64,000 nucleotides of DNA from Skeletonema tropicum (Eukaryota; Bacillariophyta; Thalassiosirophyceae; Thalassiosirales; Thalassiosiraceae): the NCBI GenBank assembly GCA_037178625.1, contig CM074137.1, forward strand, positions 372,001 to 436,000, in the 5' to 3' direction. This document shows positions 20,110-30,510 of the stretch, in pieces (position 1 is the first letter of the stretch; every line of letters begins with the position of its first letter). Position numbers and translations under genes: made by a program. The notes beneath the pieces are model-generated. The model did no database searches, was not told where the DNA came from, and saw nothing but the letters and a program-made list of their open reading frames with translations.

Positions 20110-20545
20110 TTAGCTTGGACGAGACGCAGAGCTGCTTGCCCCGTAGACGATGAAGGAAAGAATCAATAAAGATATAGTACTACATTGGTTATTGAATGCT
20201 GTCATCCTATAAGTATAAGTATATAAACGAGTAGGGACTCTGTCGGTCGGCAGGGTAATAGCAACAATAATTGGAGCTTGATCCGCAACATCCGCTTCAG
20301 GGCGGAAAGAATCGTAAGCACTCGCAACGCTGCCATATAGATACACATCGTGATCAGGCTTTCGTTGGAATAACATCTCGATAATATGATCTAGAGGTGG
20401 GAGAAGTCCCAATCAATAGGGATCCTTGGGATTTGCTGCTCTTCATGTTCCCCATGCTATGATCACCATCCTCACGTGGACGTGGACGTGGAGGAGGAGG
20501 GAGGGAGGGGGGACCCCCCCTGCTTGTGCCAGTTGAGACGATCAT
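20110..20545 (-). other. Possible hypothetical gene remnant, frame broken
   Basis: Two minus-strand frames overlap. One begins MIVSTGTSRGGPPSLPPPPR and runs through MGNMKSSKSQGSLL. The other continues LDHIIEMLFQRKPDHDVYLY and ends at 20110. Composition in LFQRKPDHDVYLYGSVASAY looks like folded protein. No family recognised. The join would need a one-base shift near 20410. Confidence 0.25.
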
Positions 20546-21670
20546 TAAAGATATTCTGATTGGTGAAGTGTAAAAGCTACCAATCGATTTTCATCTTCCC
20601 CCGCTGAACTGTAGCTTTCGATCAATAATGATAATAATAAGAGAGGTATTGATTTGTCTTGGCTGCCATGGGAAGGACAAAAAATGAATCATGGATGGTT
20701 AGATATCGTAATATTATGTGACGAGGCATTGATAATAGACACAAAAATATATGACCACAACCACCGTCAAAAGAGAATCACATGGTGCATAAAATGTTTG
20801 AAGGGGGACGTTATCTCGTGATCAAAGGATGATTTTCATGGGGGGGCGTGTCGATACATCCTGGGGCTGGCGTGCCCATTAATACACAGACCACTGAGGG
20901 TTGAATAACACGAACGCCAGCTCGCACAGTTCCTTTACACGTACCATGAAGACCACAATATTACACTGAATGTAAGACTTTGAGGCAGACGAGCACTCTA
21001 CAACCACCAAAGTAGAGGGCGACCTTCCATTAGGTCATTAACTTTTCCAAACAAATTACGATACCATGTTCTTCCCTTCCTCTTCTCTGCTTTTGATCAA
21101 TTTGCCAACGTGAATATAATACATTGGAAGAACTAACCTTTGGTGCCGCCTCTTGCTTGTCCGGTTGTCATCACCACCGCCTGCTTGTTGCTTGATATAA
21201 TTATGAACACATCGTCGTAGCCATTATTATTTTATGGTGCACGTCTCATCGTGACGATTGAGAATTCGGAGAGAGCAAAAGATTTGTCGCCCACGGGGCT
21301 AGATATTCTTCCTCAAACGGGGGCTAACTCCGAATCAGCTGAAAATAGAGCAATCTGAGGGAAAAAAGAACGCGCTTTGCCCCCCATCCCCCTACGATAC
21401 CGTACTTTTACCTTCAAATCCAGCCCACGTACAACTTCAGCAGGTATGGCGTCCAAACTCCAACCCAAACGATTTTGGCTTATGAAACCGTTCGGTACTA
21501 ATTGATAGCACATTAGTGACCCGAGGAGCACCGAGCGGTCAAGATTTCACATACCAACTCTTGTTCTTGATTCTGGACGGAGTGATGGCATCATGAGGTA
21601 AGTAGCATAAGCGATTGCGGTCGGTTTGAAATGTACTAATTCCTATCGTAGATACTCACGTGGAAAGATT
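20546..21670. other. No gene seen
   Basis: Intergenic sequence up to the left end of the two-gene transposon. It contains one GTACTAATTCCTATCGTAG motif (21633-21651). Short frames only, none convincing. Confidence 0.5.
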
Positions 21671-21707
21671 GGTGTTTCGGCCAAAAATCCCTCCACCCGC
21701 CACAAAA
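21671..21707 (+). repeat. Left terminal inverted repeat of the DDE/SWIM transposon
   Basis: Starts GGTGTTTCGG and pairs with 24581-24617, with one mismatch at position 22. Preceded by GATT. Confidence 0.9.
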
Positions 21708-21857
21708 ACACCATGACAGCCGCTCTTCAATGGAAGGTCACTTCCACGCTACTCTAGAGAGGGCACCGTCAGCAACTGCTGCGAATAGCGTACCATTTGG
21801 GGCGCTAATACAATCTGATTCTGGTATCTATACACTCATCTATATGTGGTACAATTA

Positions 21858-22838
21858 TTACTTATGCAAAGGCATTAGGGGCTTCTTGATGTTAACGTTG
21901 GCATGGCCCCAGTGATTCATAGCATCGAGCATTACAAAAAAGTCTTGGCTAATAACGTCTTGGAGTCCACGTGTATCAGTCACCCTGGAGAAAGCTACTT
22001 CGCACGTGTATCGGAGCTTGCAAATAGTCCGATCCGCAGACACCTCCTCCGCTGTAAATTGCTTCCTTCCACTCAAGAACTTTGGCGTCAATTGTCTGTT
22101 CATATTCGGATAAAACCGGGCTGTATTCCAGAAGCCGCGGTCGGAAAGCATGTCCCATCCCTTCGGGCACTTCCTCAGACGTGGCCCCCACAACTCCACT
22201 AGTGCAGTCTCAGACACTCGTGCCAGAAAAAGATCCGTGTGCTCGTAGCTTAGACCCATCGGTGTGCACCAAGATATACACCGCACAGCGCTCGCATGCA
22301 CTTTGTCTGAATAGCACGCTCGGCTGAGGAGAGAATTCTTTCGGGGAGTATTTATTTTGAAGTCTTTTCCATCGGGGATGCCACAAATATTGGTAAGACC
22401 TTCGTCTTTGTAGGCCTGCGGGCATGTCTCCTTGAGAAACTCCTCCGAGATATCCAATATTGAAAGTGACTTGCCTGCCTCGCCCCACTCCTTCACTGCT
22501 CTCCGAACTTTCAATGACACATAAGTTATTGACTTCAACCCAAAAATCAATGCTATGTGAGTATAGGAGAAGCCACAATTCATGCGGAGTTTAGCAGCAA
22601 TCATCCACTCAAATTCAGTCATCTCATCACCCGGCTTCGGGGCTTCAAGCGGCGGGAGCAGTCCAAAGAGTGCATGTATCCAGCATCCCGTCTCGAAATA
22701 ATTAGCAGCTTGTGAGTTCTTCTTGTGCCATTCCGGGTTGAGTAGTGTCTGACGGGATAGCCCACCTCCGTCCTTGAGGAGTCGATGTACCTCTTCCAAC
22801 TTGTGGTTGAGTTCCTTCTCACGCTGGAGATACTCCAT
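21858..22838 (-). CDS. DDE_Tnp_4-type transposase
   Basis: Cuts and rejoins transposon ends. From the ATG at 22838 it is 326 residues; the frame is open up to 22931 (in-frame stop just before), so an upstream non-ATG start or exon is possible. N-terminal charged coiled coil (LQREKELNHKLEEVHRLL), then a helical region (FEWMIAAKLRMNCGFSYTHI) like the helix-turn-helix that precedes this nuclease family. Catalytic core: IPDGKDF with the first Asp (~153), MLSDRGFW with the second Asp (~230), and YTCEVAFSRV with the Glu (~279), matching the D..D..E layout of THAP-linked and HARBI1-like nucleases. The divergent SWIM gene shares the upstream region. No break is seen. Confidence 0.85.
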   Translation of the reverse strand: MEYLQREKELNHKLEEVHRLLKDGGGLSRQTLLNPEWHKKNSQAANYFETGCWIHALFGLLPPLEAPKPGDEMTEFEWMIAAKLRMNCGFSYTHIALIFGLKSITYVSLKVRRAVKEWGEAGKSLSILDISEEFLKETCPQAYKDEGLTNICGIPDGKDFKINTPRKNSLLSRACYSDKVHASAVRCISWCTPMGLSYEHTDLFLARVSETALVELWGPRLRKCPKGWDMLSDRGFWNTARFYPNMNRQLTPKFLSGRKQFTAEEVSADRTICKLRYTCEVAFSRVTDTRGLQDVISQDFFVMLDAMNHWGHANVNIKKPLMPLHK

Positions 22839-22966
22839 TTCCCGTTCCAGATCTAACTTCTTGCGTGCTTCAGCCTCTTCATTGAACTTCTTCTGGGAGT
22901 CCAAAAGCAGCTGTTCCTTTGCTTCGATCAACTGCTCTCATTGAGAAAGTTACCTTGGCAGTGCTA
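22839..22966. promoter_or_regulatory. Presumed shared divergent promoter of the transposon genes
   Basis: 128 bp separate the ATGs of the two divergent genes, and both frames extend into it without ATG. By position it must hold the 5' UTRs or promoter of both, unless there are upstream exons. No TATA box or other known motif can be pointed to. Confidence 0.35.
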
Positions 22967-24163
22967 ATGAAACAAAAGCTTGACTATGAGCGCATCAGCC
23001 TCAACAGTTCCATTAATCGCCAATCCTATATTTCCTGGGAACAGATGGTTAACGTTTCAGACATTCGATGGGATAAGACACCCGAGTCTGGACTGACATT
23101 TCTTAGGGAGAAGGCCAACCTTGTTGACTCATCTTACATCAATGAGAAGTTTGGCGTTGGAAAGAATGGCGTTAGAGAGCGTGGGTGGAAGCGGTTCAAT
23201 AGTGGGAGCTTAGATATTTATTCGCTACGTGTAGGAACTGCCAAGATGGATGGTGAAGATGATCGTGTGATTATCATAGAGATGAAGTGCACCCCAAGTG
23301 TGAAGAGCGACGTGTATGGAGTTTGTCTTGTCTTCCGCTCGGATGGTACATATCTCCCTAACAAATCGAAGTGCGATTGTCCAAATGGCTGGCTCTTCTG
23401 TAGCCATTCTTTGGCACTCTTTCTTCTCGTGCGTCTTGTACAAGTGAAACGACATTGGACATACGATGATCTTTGCGCATTCATGCCCCAGCCGATCAAG
23501 TCGCTTCAGAATATACCTCTTCCGGCTAGCATGGTATTCAAGGAGGGATGTCCACGCAAAGCTGCATTTACACTCGGCAAAAAGCTTGCGAAGGAACTCC
23601 CGGGATATTCCCAAAAAGATGTTGAATCGAAGAGGGACGCCGATGAAGCAGAGGAAGTTGACGCACAGAAGGAAGCGCTGAAACAGAAGACGGATGAGGA
23701 TGTGAAGAGCATCGATATTTGTCAGTTGTTGGATGAGTTTGTGGCACAGAGCAGTGATGCAGATGAAATAGACAAGCGAATCAACAGCGAAGTCGCTGAA
23801 GCCAACCAGCCTGCGAGAAATGGCAATGGAAAGAAGAGGAAGAAAAATAATAATAAGAAGAAGAAACAGAAGAACAAAAAGCTCACCTCGAATGATATTC
23901 GTGAATATAATGAAAGTCTGGTGAATGGCGCTGTGAATGATGAAGACCGGGTCAAAGATTTACTCAGGCACAACCGAATTCAAGAGCTAGTTTCCAATGG
24001 AATGATAGGCAGCGATATGGCATTGACACCCCATCTAAAGTTCTTTGAATCGGATCGACAGAGACAGCTGCAAGAAAAGAGTCAAGCACGTGCAGCAGTC
24101 AGTCTACCTGATAATTGTGACGTCAAATATTTGGAGGAATTCCGCAAAAGATGCGGTAAGTGA
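22967..24163 (+). CDS. SWIM zinc-finger protein carried by the transposon
   Basis: 398 residues from the ATG at 22967; the frame is open 48 bases upstream from a TTG only. The SWIM motif CDCPNGWLFCSH (C-x-C-x(n)-C-x-H) is at ~135-146; SWIM fingers bind DNA or proteins and occur in MULE transposases and other regulators. Before it are SYISWEQMVNVSDIRW and YGVCLVFRSDGTYLP. The C-terminal half is highly charged, with a lysine/asparagine tract (KKRKKNNNKKKKQKNKK) likely to serve as a nuclear signal. No nuclease residues were recognised. Its position inside the same TIRs and head-to-head with the transposase suggests an accessory DNA-binding subunit, as Harbinger elements use a separate Myb-like protein; this is an inference. 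Confidence 0.75.
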   Translation: MKQKLDYERISLNSSINRQSYISWEQMVNVSDIRWDKTPESGLTFLREKANLVDSSYINEKFGVGKNGVRERGWKRFNSGSLDIYSLRVGTAKMDGEDDRVIIIEMKCTPSVKSDVYGVCLVFRSDGTYLPNKSKCDCPNGWLFCSHSLALFLLVRLVQVKRHWTYDDLCAFMPQPIKSLQNIPLPASMVFKEGCPRKAAFTLGKKLAKELPGYSQKDVESKRDADEAEEVDAQKEALKQKTDEDVKSIDICQLLDEFVAQSSDADEIDKRINSEVAEANQPARNGNGKKRKKNNNKKKKQKNKKLTSNDIREYNESLVNGAVNDEDRVKDLLRHNRIQELVSNGMIGSDMALTPHLKFFESDRQRQLQEKSQARAAVSLPDNCDVKYLEEFRKRCGK

Positions 24164-24580
24164 TTATTCGCTCTCAGTTCGATGGACTGCAATTCTATGC
24201 CGGTTGCTATGGATTAATGGGGAGCCTCCCGAAGAAGCTCTATAACAATATAATAGATCACCCAAAATAATGTTCTCCACATAGTATACTTCCAATTAAG
24301 TCGAAAGTTCTTATTCCGGATTGACAACGCTCTGTTGCCATGCCTCCTCTTCATTTCAATGCATCTTCCGTAGACATGCACACTGGACACATCAAAAGCA
24401 TGTGTCAGATGTAAGCCCTTCATACTCTGTAGGTGTCCAAAATGACAGTACGGCGATAGAATAATTGGATTCTACGGTAAAAAGTGGTGCAGTGAATGTA
24501 ATGGTGTTCTAATATTCTGTGTAGTGCGGCTGCTAAGGTGTTGGCCGAGGCATGCATGCTGGTGATGTCCATCGTGTGTG

Positions 24581-24617
24581 TTTTGTGGCGGGTGGTGGGA
24601 TTTTTGGCCGAAACACC
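24581..24617 (-). repeat. Right terminal inverted repeat of the DDE/SWIM transposon
   Basis: Ends GGCCGAAACACC; the reverse complement matches 21671-21707 with one mismatch. Followed by GATT. Confidence 0.9.
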
Positions 24618-24796
24618 GATTTCCCCCTTTCTCGTGGACCGCAATCGCTTATCATGCATCATGCCAGCATCATGCTTCGTTTTTCGTTTAGTTTGCTCAG
24701 CTTTGTCTTGAAAGTGTTAATAATTGTCAGTCGGAACCTTGATTTCGTTCTAACGATGCATCGTTGTAATCGTAATGAGTATCTTCCTACTCAATC

Positions 24797-25861
24797 ATGT
24801 CGGACGAAGGCGATAATAATTTCGTCAGATTCATTTACACCGGCGCAGCGGGCGAACATGTTCCTCGTGATGCTACTCATATAATCGTGCATGAAGACGT
24901 CACAGTCGTTCGGCGAATAGCATTCAATTACCATCGCAATATAATTGAAGCCATCTGTCACGATAAAGTCAAAAAAGTTGAAAGACTTGCATTTGATAAC
25001 TGTCCTTCATTGAGACGAGTCATCATGCCGGGCGTCACAATTGTTGAAGCGCGTGCATTCTATAATTGTCGCACTCTAATGGATGTGGAGTGTGGCAAGC
25101 TGGAAATTATTGAGCGCCTGGCATTCATTGGCTGCGGATCTTTGAGGAACATCAGTTTGACATCTGCCAGGATCGTTAGAGAGGGTGCATTCGGTGGCTG
25201 CGAAGCCCTGACAGATGTGAAATTTAGTAGCACGTTGGAAAGAATTGAGGGGGATTCATTCTTTAATTGCCGCTCTCTGGAACGAATCACCATCCCATTG
25301 AAAGATGGTATGATTACTGCTGATGATACATTCCAGGGGTGTGATAGTTTGAAGCACATAGATCTAGTTGGGGGAATTTATGAAACTATTGCCGCCTTAC
25401 AATTGGGCGACTGGAGAAATGATATGAACGAAGAAATCGATTCAATCAATCAGATCCTTCCAACTGCATCTGCCGGAGGCTATTTCATTAATGATTACGG
25501 GGGAAAGGCCCGGGTGATACGGAGGTGGATTAGATCAGTCCTCCACAAAATTATTCACTACCAAGCTGAGCATCAACACCTAAATTTGGTCGATGAGGTG
25601 ACAGCTAAGCTCCAACTTGCTTTGCCTCACGATATTGTGACGAATAATATTCTTCCTTTTCTCGAGCTGCCATCGCACACATTTGAAGTGGAGGAGCTCG
25701 AAGATGAAGAAGACGATAGTGACAATGAGGAAGATATGGAGGAAGGTGACGAACAGGCGTGTCCGATACCAGTACCAAGGTGGATTAGATCACTTATTGA
25801 TATCCTGTATATGGCGAAAGAGAAAATTGATGACGTAGGCGAGGATCAGATGGCAAGATGA
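24797..25861 (+). CDS. BspA-type (LRR_5) leucine-rich-repeat protein
   Basis: A 354-residue single-exon protein. From about residue 45 it has irregular ~23-residue repeats of the BspA/Treponema-pallidum LRR type: VKKVERLAFDNCPSLRRVI, IVEARAFYNCRTLMDVEC, IIERLAFIGCGSLRNI, IVREGAFGGCEALTDVKF and RIEGDSFFNCRSLERITI. A helical non-repeat C-terminus follows (RVIRRWIRSVLHKIIHYQ, LPHDIVTNNILPFLELPS) and then an acidic stretch (EELEDEEDDSDNEE). There is no signal peptide, so it is probably intracellular. This family is strongly expanded in diatoms; function unknown, presumably protein binding. The same C-terminal block survives as a remnant at 17445-17558. Confidence 0.85.
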   Translation: MSDEGDNNFVRFIYTGAAGEHVPRDATHIIVHEDVTVVRRIAFNYHRNIIEAICHDKVKKVERLAFDNCPSLRRVIMPGVTIVEARAFYNCRTLMDVECGKLEIIERLAFIGCGSLRNISLTSARIVREGAFGGCEALTDVKFSSTLERIEGDSFFNCRSLERITIPLKDGMITADDTFQGCDSLKHIDLVGGIYETIAALQLGDWRNDMNEEIDSINQILPTASAGGYFINDYGGKARVIRRWIRSVLHKIIHYQAEHQHLNLVDEVTAKLQLALPHDIVTNNILPFLELPSHTFEVEELEDEEDDSDNEEDMEEGDEQACPIPVPRWIRSLIDILYMAKEKIDDVGEDQMAR

Positions 25862-26731
25862 TAACAAGAGGAAGATTGGAGGGAAAGGTAGATGAAATTT
25901 GGATATTAAATCTTGCTGCTAATGCTGGCATAGTAAAATGTTGAGGATAAGTAATATATATTAGCAAAATAAGATTAGGTGGCATTATCTCAATTCAAAA
26001 GACCTGAGGGGGACGGGCATACGGACATGGGCTTGGGATTTGGGATGAAAGACAAAGGATTAGAAAAACACAAAACTGACTGCAGTATTTGCCCCTACGC
26101 CCTTCTGTGTACGCCGCAACATCGACCGTTCTAACTACAGCCCTTACCATAATTTGATAGTGCATGTTATTGCCTTTCGATTAAACCGCTGGGAGTCATC
26201 ATATGCATGTTATTCGCATTACAGCGCTGCATAGGTACTCATATACGCATGCTTCATACATAGAATCACTAGAATTGCTAGCGAAAATAGGCACTTTTGG
26301 TACGTCTGTAACTCTTTACCCTCTCACCTAAATCGGTCGCCTAAAATATTTGCATCTGGATCCTCTCCTCGAGACATTCCGCGTATTTAGTTTGGGTTGA
26401 ATATGTATGATTAAGTACAGGTGCGCTCTAGAGAGAGGAGGGTATGCTCACATTTTTGGTCCCGCTTTGTGTATCCTTTCCTTAACGAACGAAAGGATTT
26501 CAAATTACCAACCCATTACAAAGATATATACTATGTATCCAAGCAATGGATGCAATGCCATCCAGCTGCTCCCACTTCCTGAGCTACATCATTGGCCCCC
26601 TACTCCGGCCATGCCGCTGCTACCCCTGCGCCAGTTCAAGATCAAGATCTGCAACTCAACTTCTGAGCTGTGCAGCTCCAATCCAAAATCAAAATCAAAA
26701 TGCACAAGCACAAGCCCAAGCAACACCTTGA

Positions 26732-26771
26732 CCTTGAGCTTGAGCTTGAGCTTGAGCTTGAGCTTGAGCTG
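26732..26771 (+). repeat. Hexanucleotide microsatellite (TTGAGC)n
   Basis: About six tandem TTGAGC units; an isolated CTTGAGCTTGAG recurs near 26900. Confidence 0.85.
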
Positions 26772-28825
26772 ACCATCATCATCATCATCATCTTTCGACG
26801 GGCAATCATTCGATCGTTGTGATCAGGCCTCGTCTCGTAGACTAAGCCACTACTAGCTCACTCTTTTCTTCACCTTCACCAGATCATGTTCATGCTCACT
26901 TGAGCTTGAGTTCCTTTTGTTTTTGGTTTTGGTGGCGATGCTGGTGCTCTCGTGCTTCGTGCTCTGCCTCTACGCCGTCCTACTCACGATATCTTGTTCC
27001 GTTCCTTTCCATCGCTCCATCGACATACTCATCGCTATGATTCTGGGCTTGAAGATTTTAAGACTAAGACGTGTCCTCATCCTCATCTTGCTCTACCTAC
27101 TTTCTCGAGAATCTGTGGAAGTGGAAGAGGAGGAATGAAGATGAAGAGTTGCACCTGTATGTAGCTGTAGCTCAATCTATAGCAGGGGCCAGGGAATCTT
27201 GTTCTTTCAGCAATGTCACACATTGTTGGATGACAGATAGGTCGAGCTCTTTTACTGGATAGTAAAGTAACATATGACATCAATACATGGTGTTGCTTGC
27301 GACTAGGTCAAAATAATTCATAACATTCGTTTCAAAGTGGAATTATCCACACCGCTCGTTGCATTGATTTATTCGGTGGTCTAGCCTATGATACAGGAAT
27401 TCCTCTCGCCCTTGAATGGCAGATGATAAGCGATCATTACAACAAAATCAACAGTCACACTATGATATCAAGGCTAGAAAGGGTAGGACATTCTTGATCA
27501 CAAGCTTGCATCAGAAGTCACGCGTATCTCTTGCCTTGCCCTTTTCACTTCCCCCTTTGCTCGAACTGGATCCCTTGTGTCTCCCTTGTTTTCCTCAAGA
27601 TTGGCCTTCCAGAGAGCGAATGCAAGCAGCGTTGTAGCCTCCTTCAGCAATACGTGGTATGCAGCTTTGTAATGATCGAGGTGGCCAATGGCTGCACTCT
27701 CGTCCACTGTCGTATTGCGTCAGTCTTCCCTCTGATAGTGGGTAGAGTTTGGTTCATGAGGTTGATTTCTGCATTCATTTCATTTCTCCAGCTCTATATA
27801 TGTAATGAGGCACCAGCGTTGTGGGTCGCTCCAAATAGATCTACTGTTACTAGAGTTTTACTTTAGATACTGCCAACTTGCAATGGCAAGACGATTCGTT
27901 CCAATTTGTATCAGTTCATGAATGCGCCTTCCTCTAGTGTTGAAAGTTCTTCTCCAAATTCCGCCTCAGATAGCTCACAGCTATCAGCAAACGCCCCCCT
28001 TCTGATGGTTCTCACAGATAGCATCCTGATGATCCTTACTGACATTACTGAGGTACCGCGAAAGCCCTATTGAAGAGGGAAGAGGGTGATACACGCCTCT
28101 CGATCGTCGCTGCCAATTGTACTCTCAAACCTCAAACACATTCTTTTGATGGATGAAACATGTCACGAAGACGCAGCTTTTTCGTCTCTATCAGTAAAAC
28201 TCGTAATAACGCAACTCCTTATCCATAATATTGCATTGCCAACGTTGACGTTGTTGCTTGTGGTTGTTGGATTGTTGTGCGAACATCACTCTCTACTCTA
28301 CTCGACCTAACAAAATGACATAACAGTCACTCGTGTGTTTGTGTGGTGACAGTAAACCACCGCAAGGCTGGACTACCCAAACCTTTTATATCCTCGTGTT
28401 GTCATCAAAATTGCACAGAATTGCCTTCATTCTCCATCTCCAGTCGCTTTTACGACATAAGAGAATCACGTAAGATAATCCTGAACTGCTGCTGAGACGA
28501 ATTAGAGAGGAAACTGACCGGGCACCCCAAATGATATCTTCTTTCAATGGACTTATTCTCGTTGCGTATCGATGGAGTTTTTGTCTCAAATAGATAAGCC
28601 ATGCCCAGGCCGTCTCAAGACTTCCCTCGCCACCCTCCAACCTCCAACCGACCAAACCGCATGGAGCGCGAAGCTCGTCGTGATTCATGTATGTACCATT
28701 AAGGCCACGGTCTACGTCATACATTCACAATATGGCAACGACGACGGTAAACTTAAATATTATTTTCTTTGTCATCCTGACCCTCGGGCGTAGAGAGTAT
28801 AAGAGTAACTAAAGTATAATAATAT

Positions 28826-28857
28826 CGTCATCGGCATCGGCATCGGCATCGGCATCT
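28826..28857 (+). repeat. Hexanucleotide microsatellite (ATCGGC)n
   Basis: About five tandem ATCGGC units. Confidence 0.85.
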
Positions 28858-29037
28858 CAGGGTTCCGAGGTCGAGGTGTGGAGCCTCAATCAACACCGAA
28901 ATCAGCATCGTGGGACGAAGTGGAAATTGGAATCATTGAAATTGGAGACATTTCACTTCATCTTGACGTGGCGGGCGACTTTCAGGTTCCAGGGAAGTTT
29001 GTTTCAGGTATTCAGATTTCATTCTTGTTTCAAAGAA

Positions 29038-29104
29038 GTTGCGGTCATGTTGCGGTCATGTTTCACGCGTGCAACATGACCGCAACGTGACCGCAACATG
29101 ACCG
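29038..29104. repeat. Inverted repeat built of TGCGGTCATGT units
   Basis: Two TGCGGTCATGTt units on the left are mirrored by AACATGACCGCA and related units on the right across a short TCACGCGTGC centre. Could form a hairpin of about 23-bp arms. Confidence 0.75.
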
Positions 29105-29559
29105 AAACTTCCTAGAAAGATCACACGTACGCCACCATGGGGCCGACTGCCGACCGTGCTCGACCGTGGCCGCTCTCTGCGGAAGCCATGAACCAACATT
29201 GGTAGTTCCTTGTGATCGTCCTACGCAGACACAAAACACTTTGCTTCTACGTTGTGTCGTAATCCGTCCTCTGCCTCGATCCTCGATCGCCGTGACCGTG
29301 ACTGGTCGCTCTTGGTCGCTTGCTTCGTGCTACTTATATATGGTAGCTGCTTCCTACAGATTTCATCCCGATGTGATGGATGAAGCAAGAGCACTGGCTA
29401 TCATCTAAGCTGTTGCTGTTTGCTTTTCACTGTGACATAATATAGTAGAGTGTTGACCGGGGATATCAGATGATGATGATGATGATGATGTGTGCTTCAA
29501 GGCCAAATCAGAAGAGGAGACCAACCGGTATGTAGCCAAACGACTCGAGGTAAACTGTC

Positions 29560-30018
29560 CTCTTGCAATCAGTGAAATGAATACGGAAGCACTATAAGGA
29601 AGATGACTACAATAGAGTGAATACTTCACCAAAGCACTTGAATTGGGAGATACAGAGGCGCATTTTCGTCTGTCAAGATGTATCGGGATGGCGAAGGTGT
29701 TGACAAGGATGAAAAGAAGCGAGTGCATCATCTGGAAGAGGCTGCAATTAGAAGTCATCTCTTGGCGCGAGACACAACCTTGGACGTGTCGAGTTTGACA
29801 AGAATAGGTATGTGAGAGCAGCGAAACATTGGATTATCGCTGCCAGTCTAGGACATGACGAATCACTGTCATTTGTAAAGTCGTGTTATACATAGATGGA
29901 GTGATAAGCAAAGAAGAATTTGCCGCAGCTCTTCGTGTTCATCAGACTGCCTGTGAAGCAACCAAGAGTCCTCAGAGGGAGGAAGCAGCTGCAGAAGTAA
30001 CACATCTTTGGTAAGTAA
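29560..30018 (+). pseudogene. Sel1-repeat protein pseudogene
   Basis: Pieces in different frames spell the C-terminal half of the same Sel1 family as 2279 and 10723: ALELGDTEAHFRLS, RDGEGVDKDEKKRVHHLEE, AAIRSHLLAR, LGRVEFDKNRYVRAAKHW, IIAASLGHDESLSFVK, then GVISKEEFAAALRVHQTACE and ATKSPQREEAAAEV to a stop at 30018. At least three frameshifts separate the pieces (near 29670, 29770 and 29890). No MYND or RING part is visible. No single frame is long enough to stand out, so it is easily missed. Confidence 0.8.
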
Positions 30019-30510
30019 TACTATATTGAAGATTATCAATGAGAAAGAAGGGGCTGGCATCGTCAGAAGAGGGGGACCAAATTGAAAGATTTGCACCGCT
30101 GATGGATGCAAAAATTAAGCCAGAGATGAAGCAAAGAGATTATGCTAAAGCAGAGGATGTACATGTTAGAAAGGAGGAGTGCGTAGGAAGCATTGGGCAA
30201 TGGAATCACTATGCAGAAGCGAAGGACGTGGTTAGATGTTCCAGATTCGGTGGCACAATTAAATAGTGTAGGCTGTCAGTCTTAGCCAAAAGGAGGCTTC
30301 CATGTAAGTATATTTTGAGTTGATGTTATCACAGCAGTACTGATTAGTCTGTACATCACGTAAAATCATAGCGTACTGCGTTACTTTTATCGCTGCTAGA
30401 GGTAGCAGAAGTAGTGTTTGGTTCATTGTCAAAAGAGTACAAAAGCATTGCTGATCTCATACGAATTATAGACAAAATAATAATTCCGACTCTTTCATAT
30501 TATGTTAAGA
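30019..30510. other. No supported gene
   Basis: A 75-codon Lys/Glu-rich frame at 30039-30266 follows the Sel1 pseudogene directly. It has no recognisable domain and I do not support it as a gene. Confidence 0.4.

Larger units (their letters stand above)
21671..24617. mobile_element. Two-gene DNA transposon with 37-bp TIRs and GATT duplication
   Basis: The left end 21671-21707 and the right end 24581-24617 are inverted repeats of 37 bp with one mismatch (outer bases GGTGTTTCGGCCAAAAATCC). GATT lies immediately outside each end (21667-21670 and 24618-24621). Between them are only two genes, divergent from the centre: a DDE transposase on the minus strand and a SWIM zinc-finger protein on the plus strand. 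Both are open over their length, so the 2947-bp unit looks complete and possibly autonomous. The transposase fold is DDE_Tnp_4/Harbinger-like, but a 4-bp duplication is not the 3 bp normal for PIF/Harbinger. Confidence 0.85.
25862..29559. other. Long stretch without a supported gene; microsatellites
   Basis: I found no convincing coding gene. It contains a TTGAGC hexamer array, an ATCGGC hexamer array, a GATGAT run at about 29468-29490, and an inverted repeat at 29038-29104. The frames at 26407-26772, 27416-27866 and 28386-28724 are compositionally biased or featureless. Confidence 0.5.
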
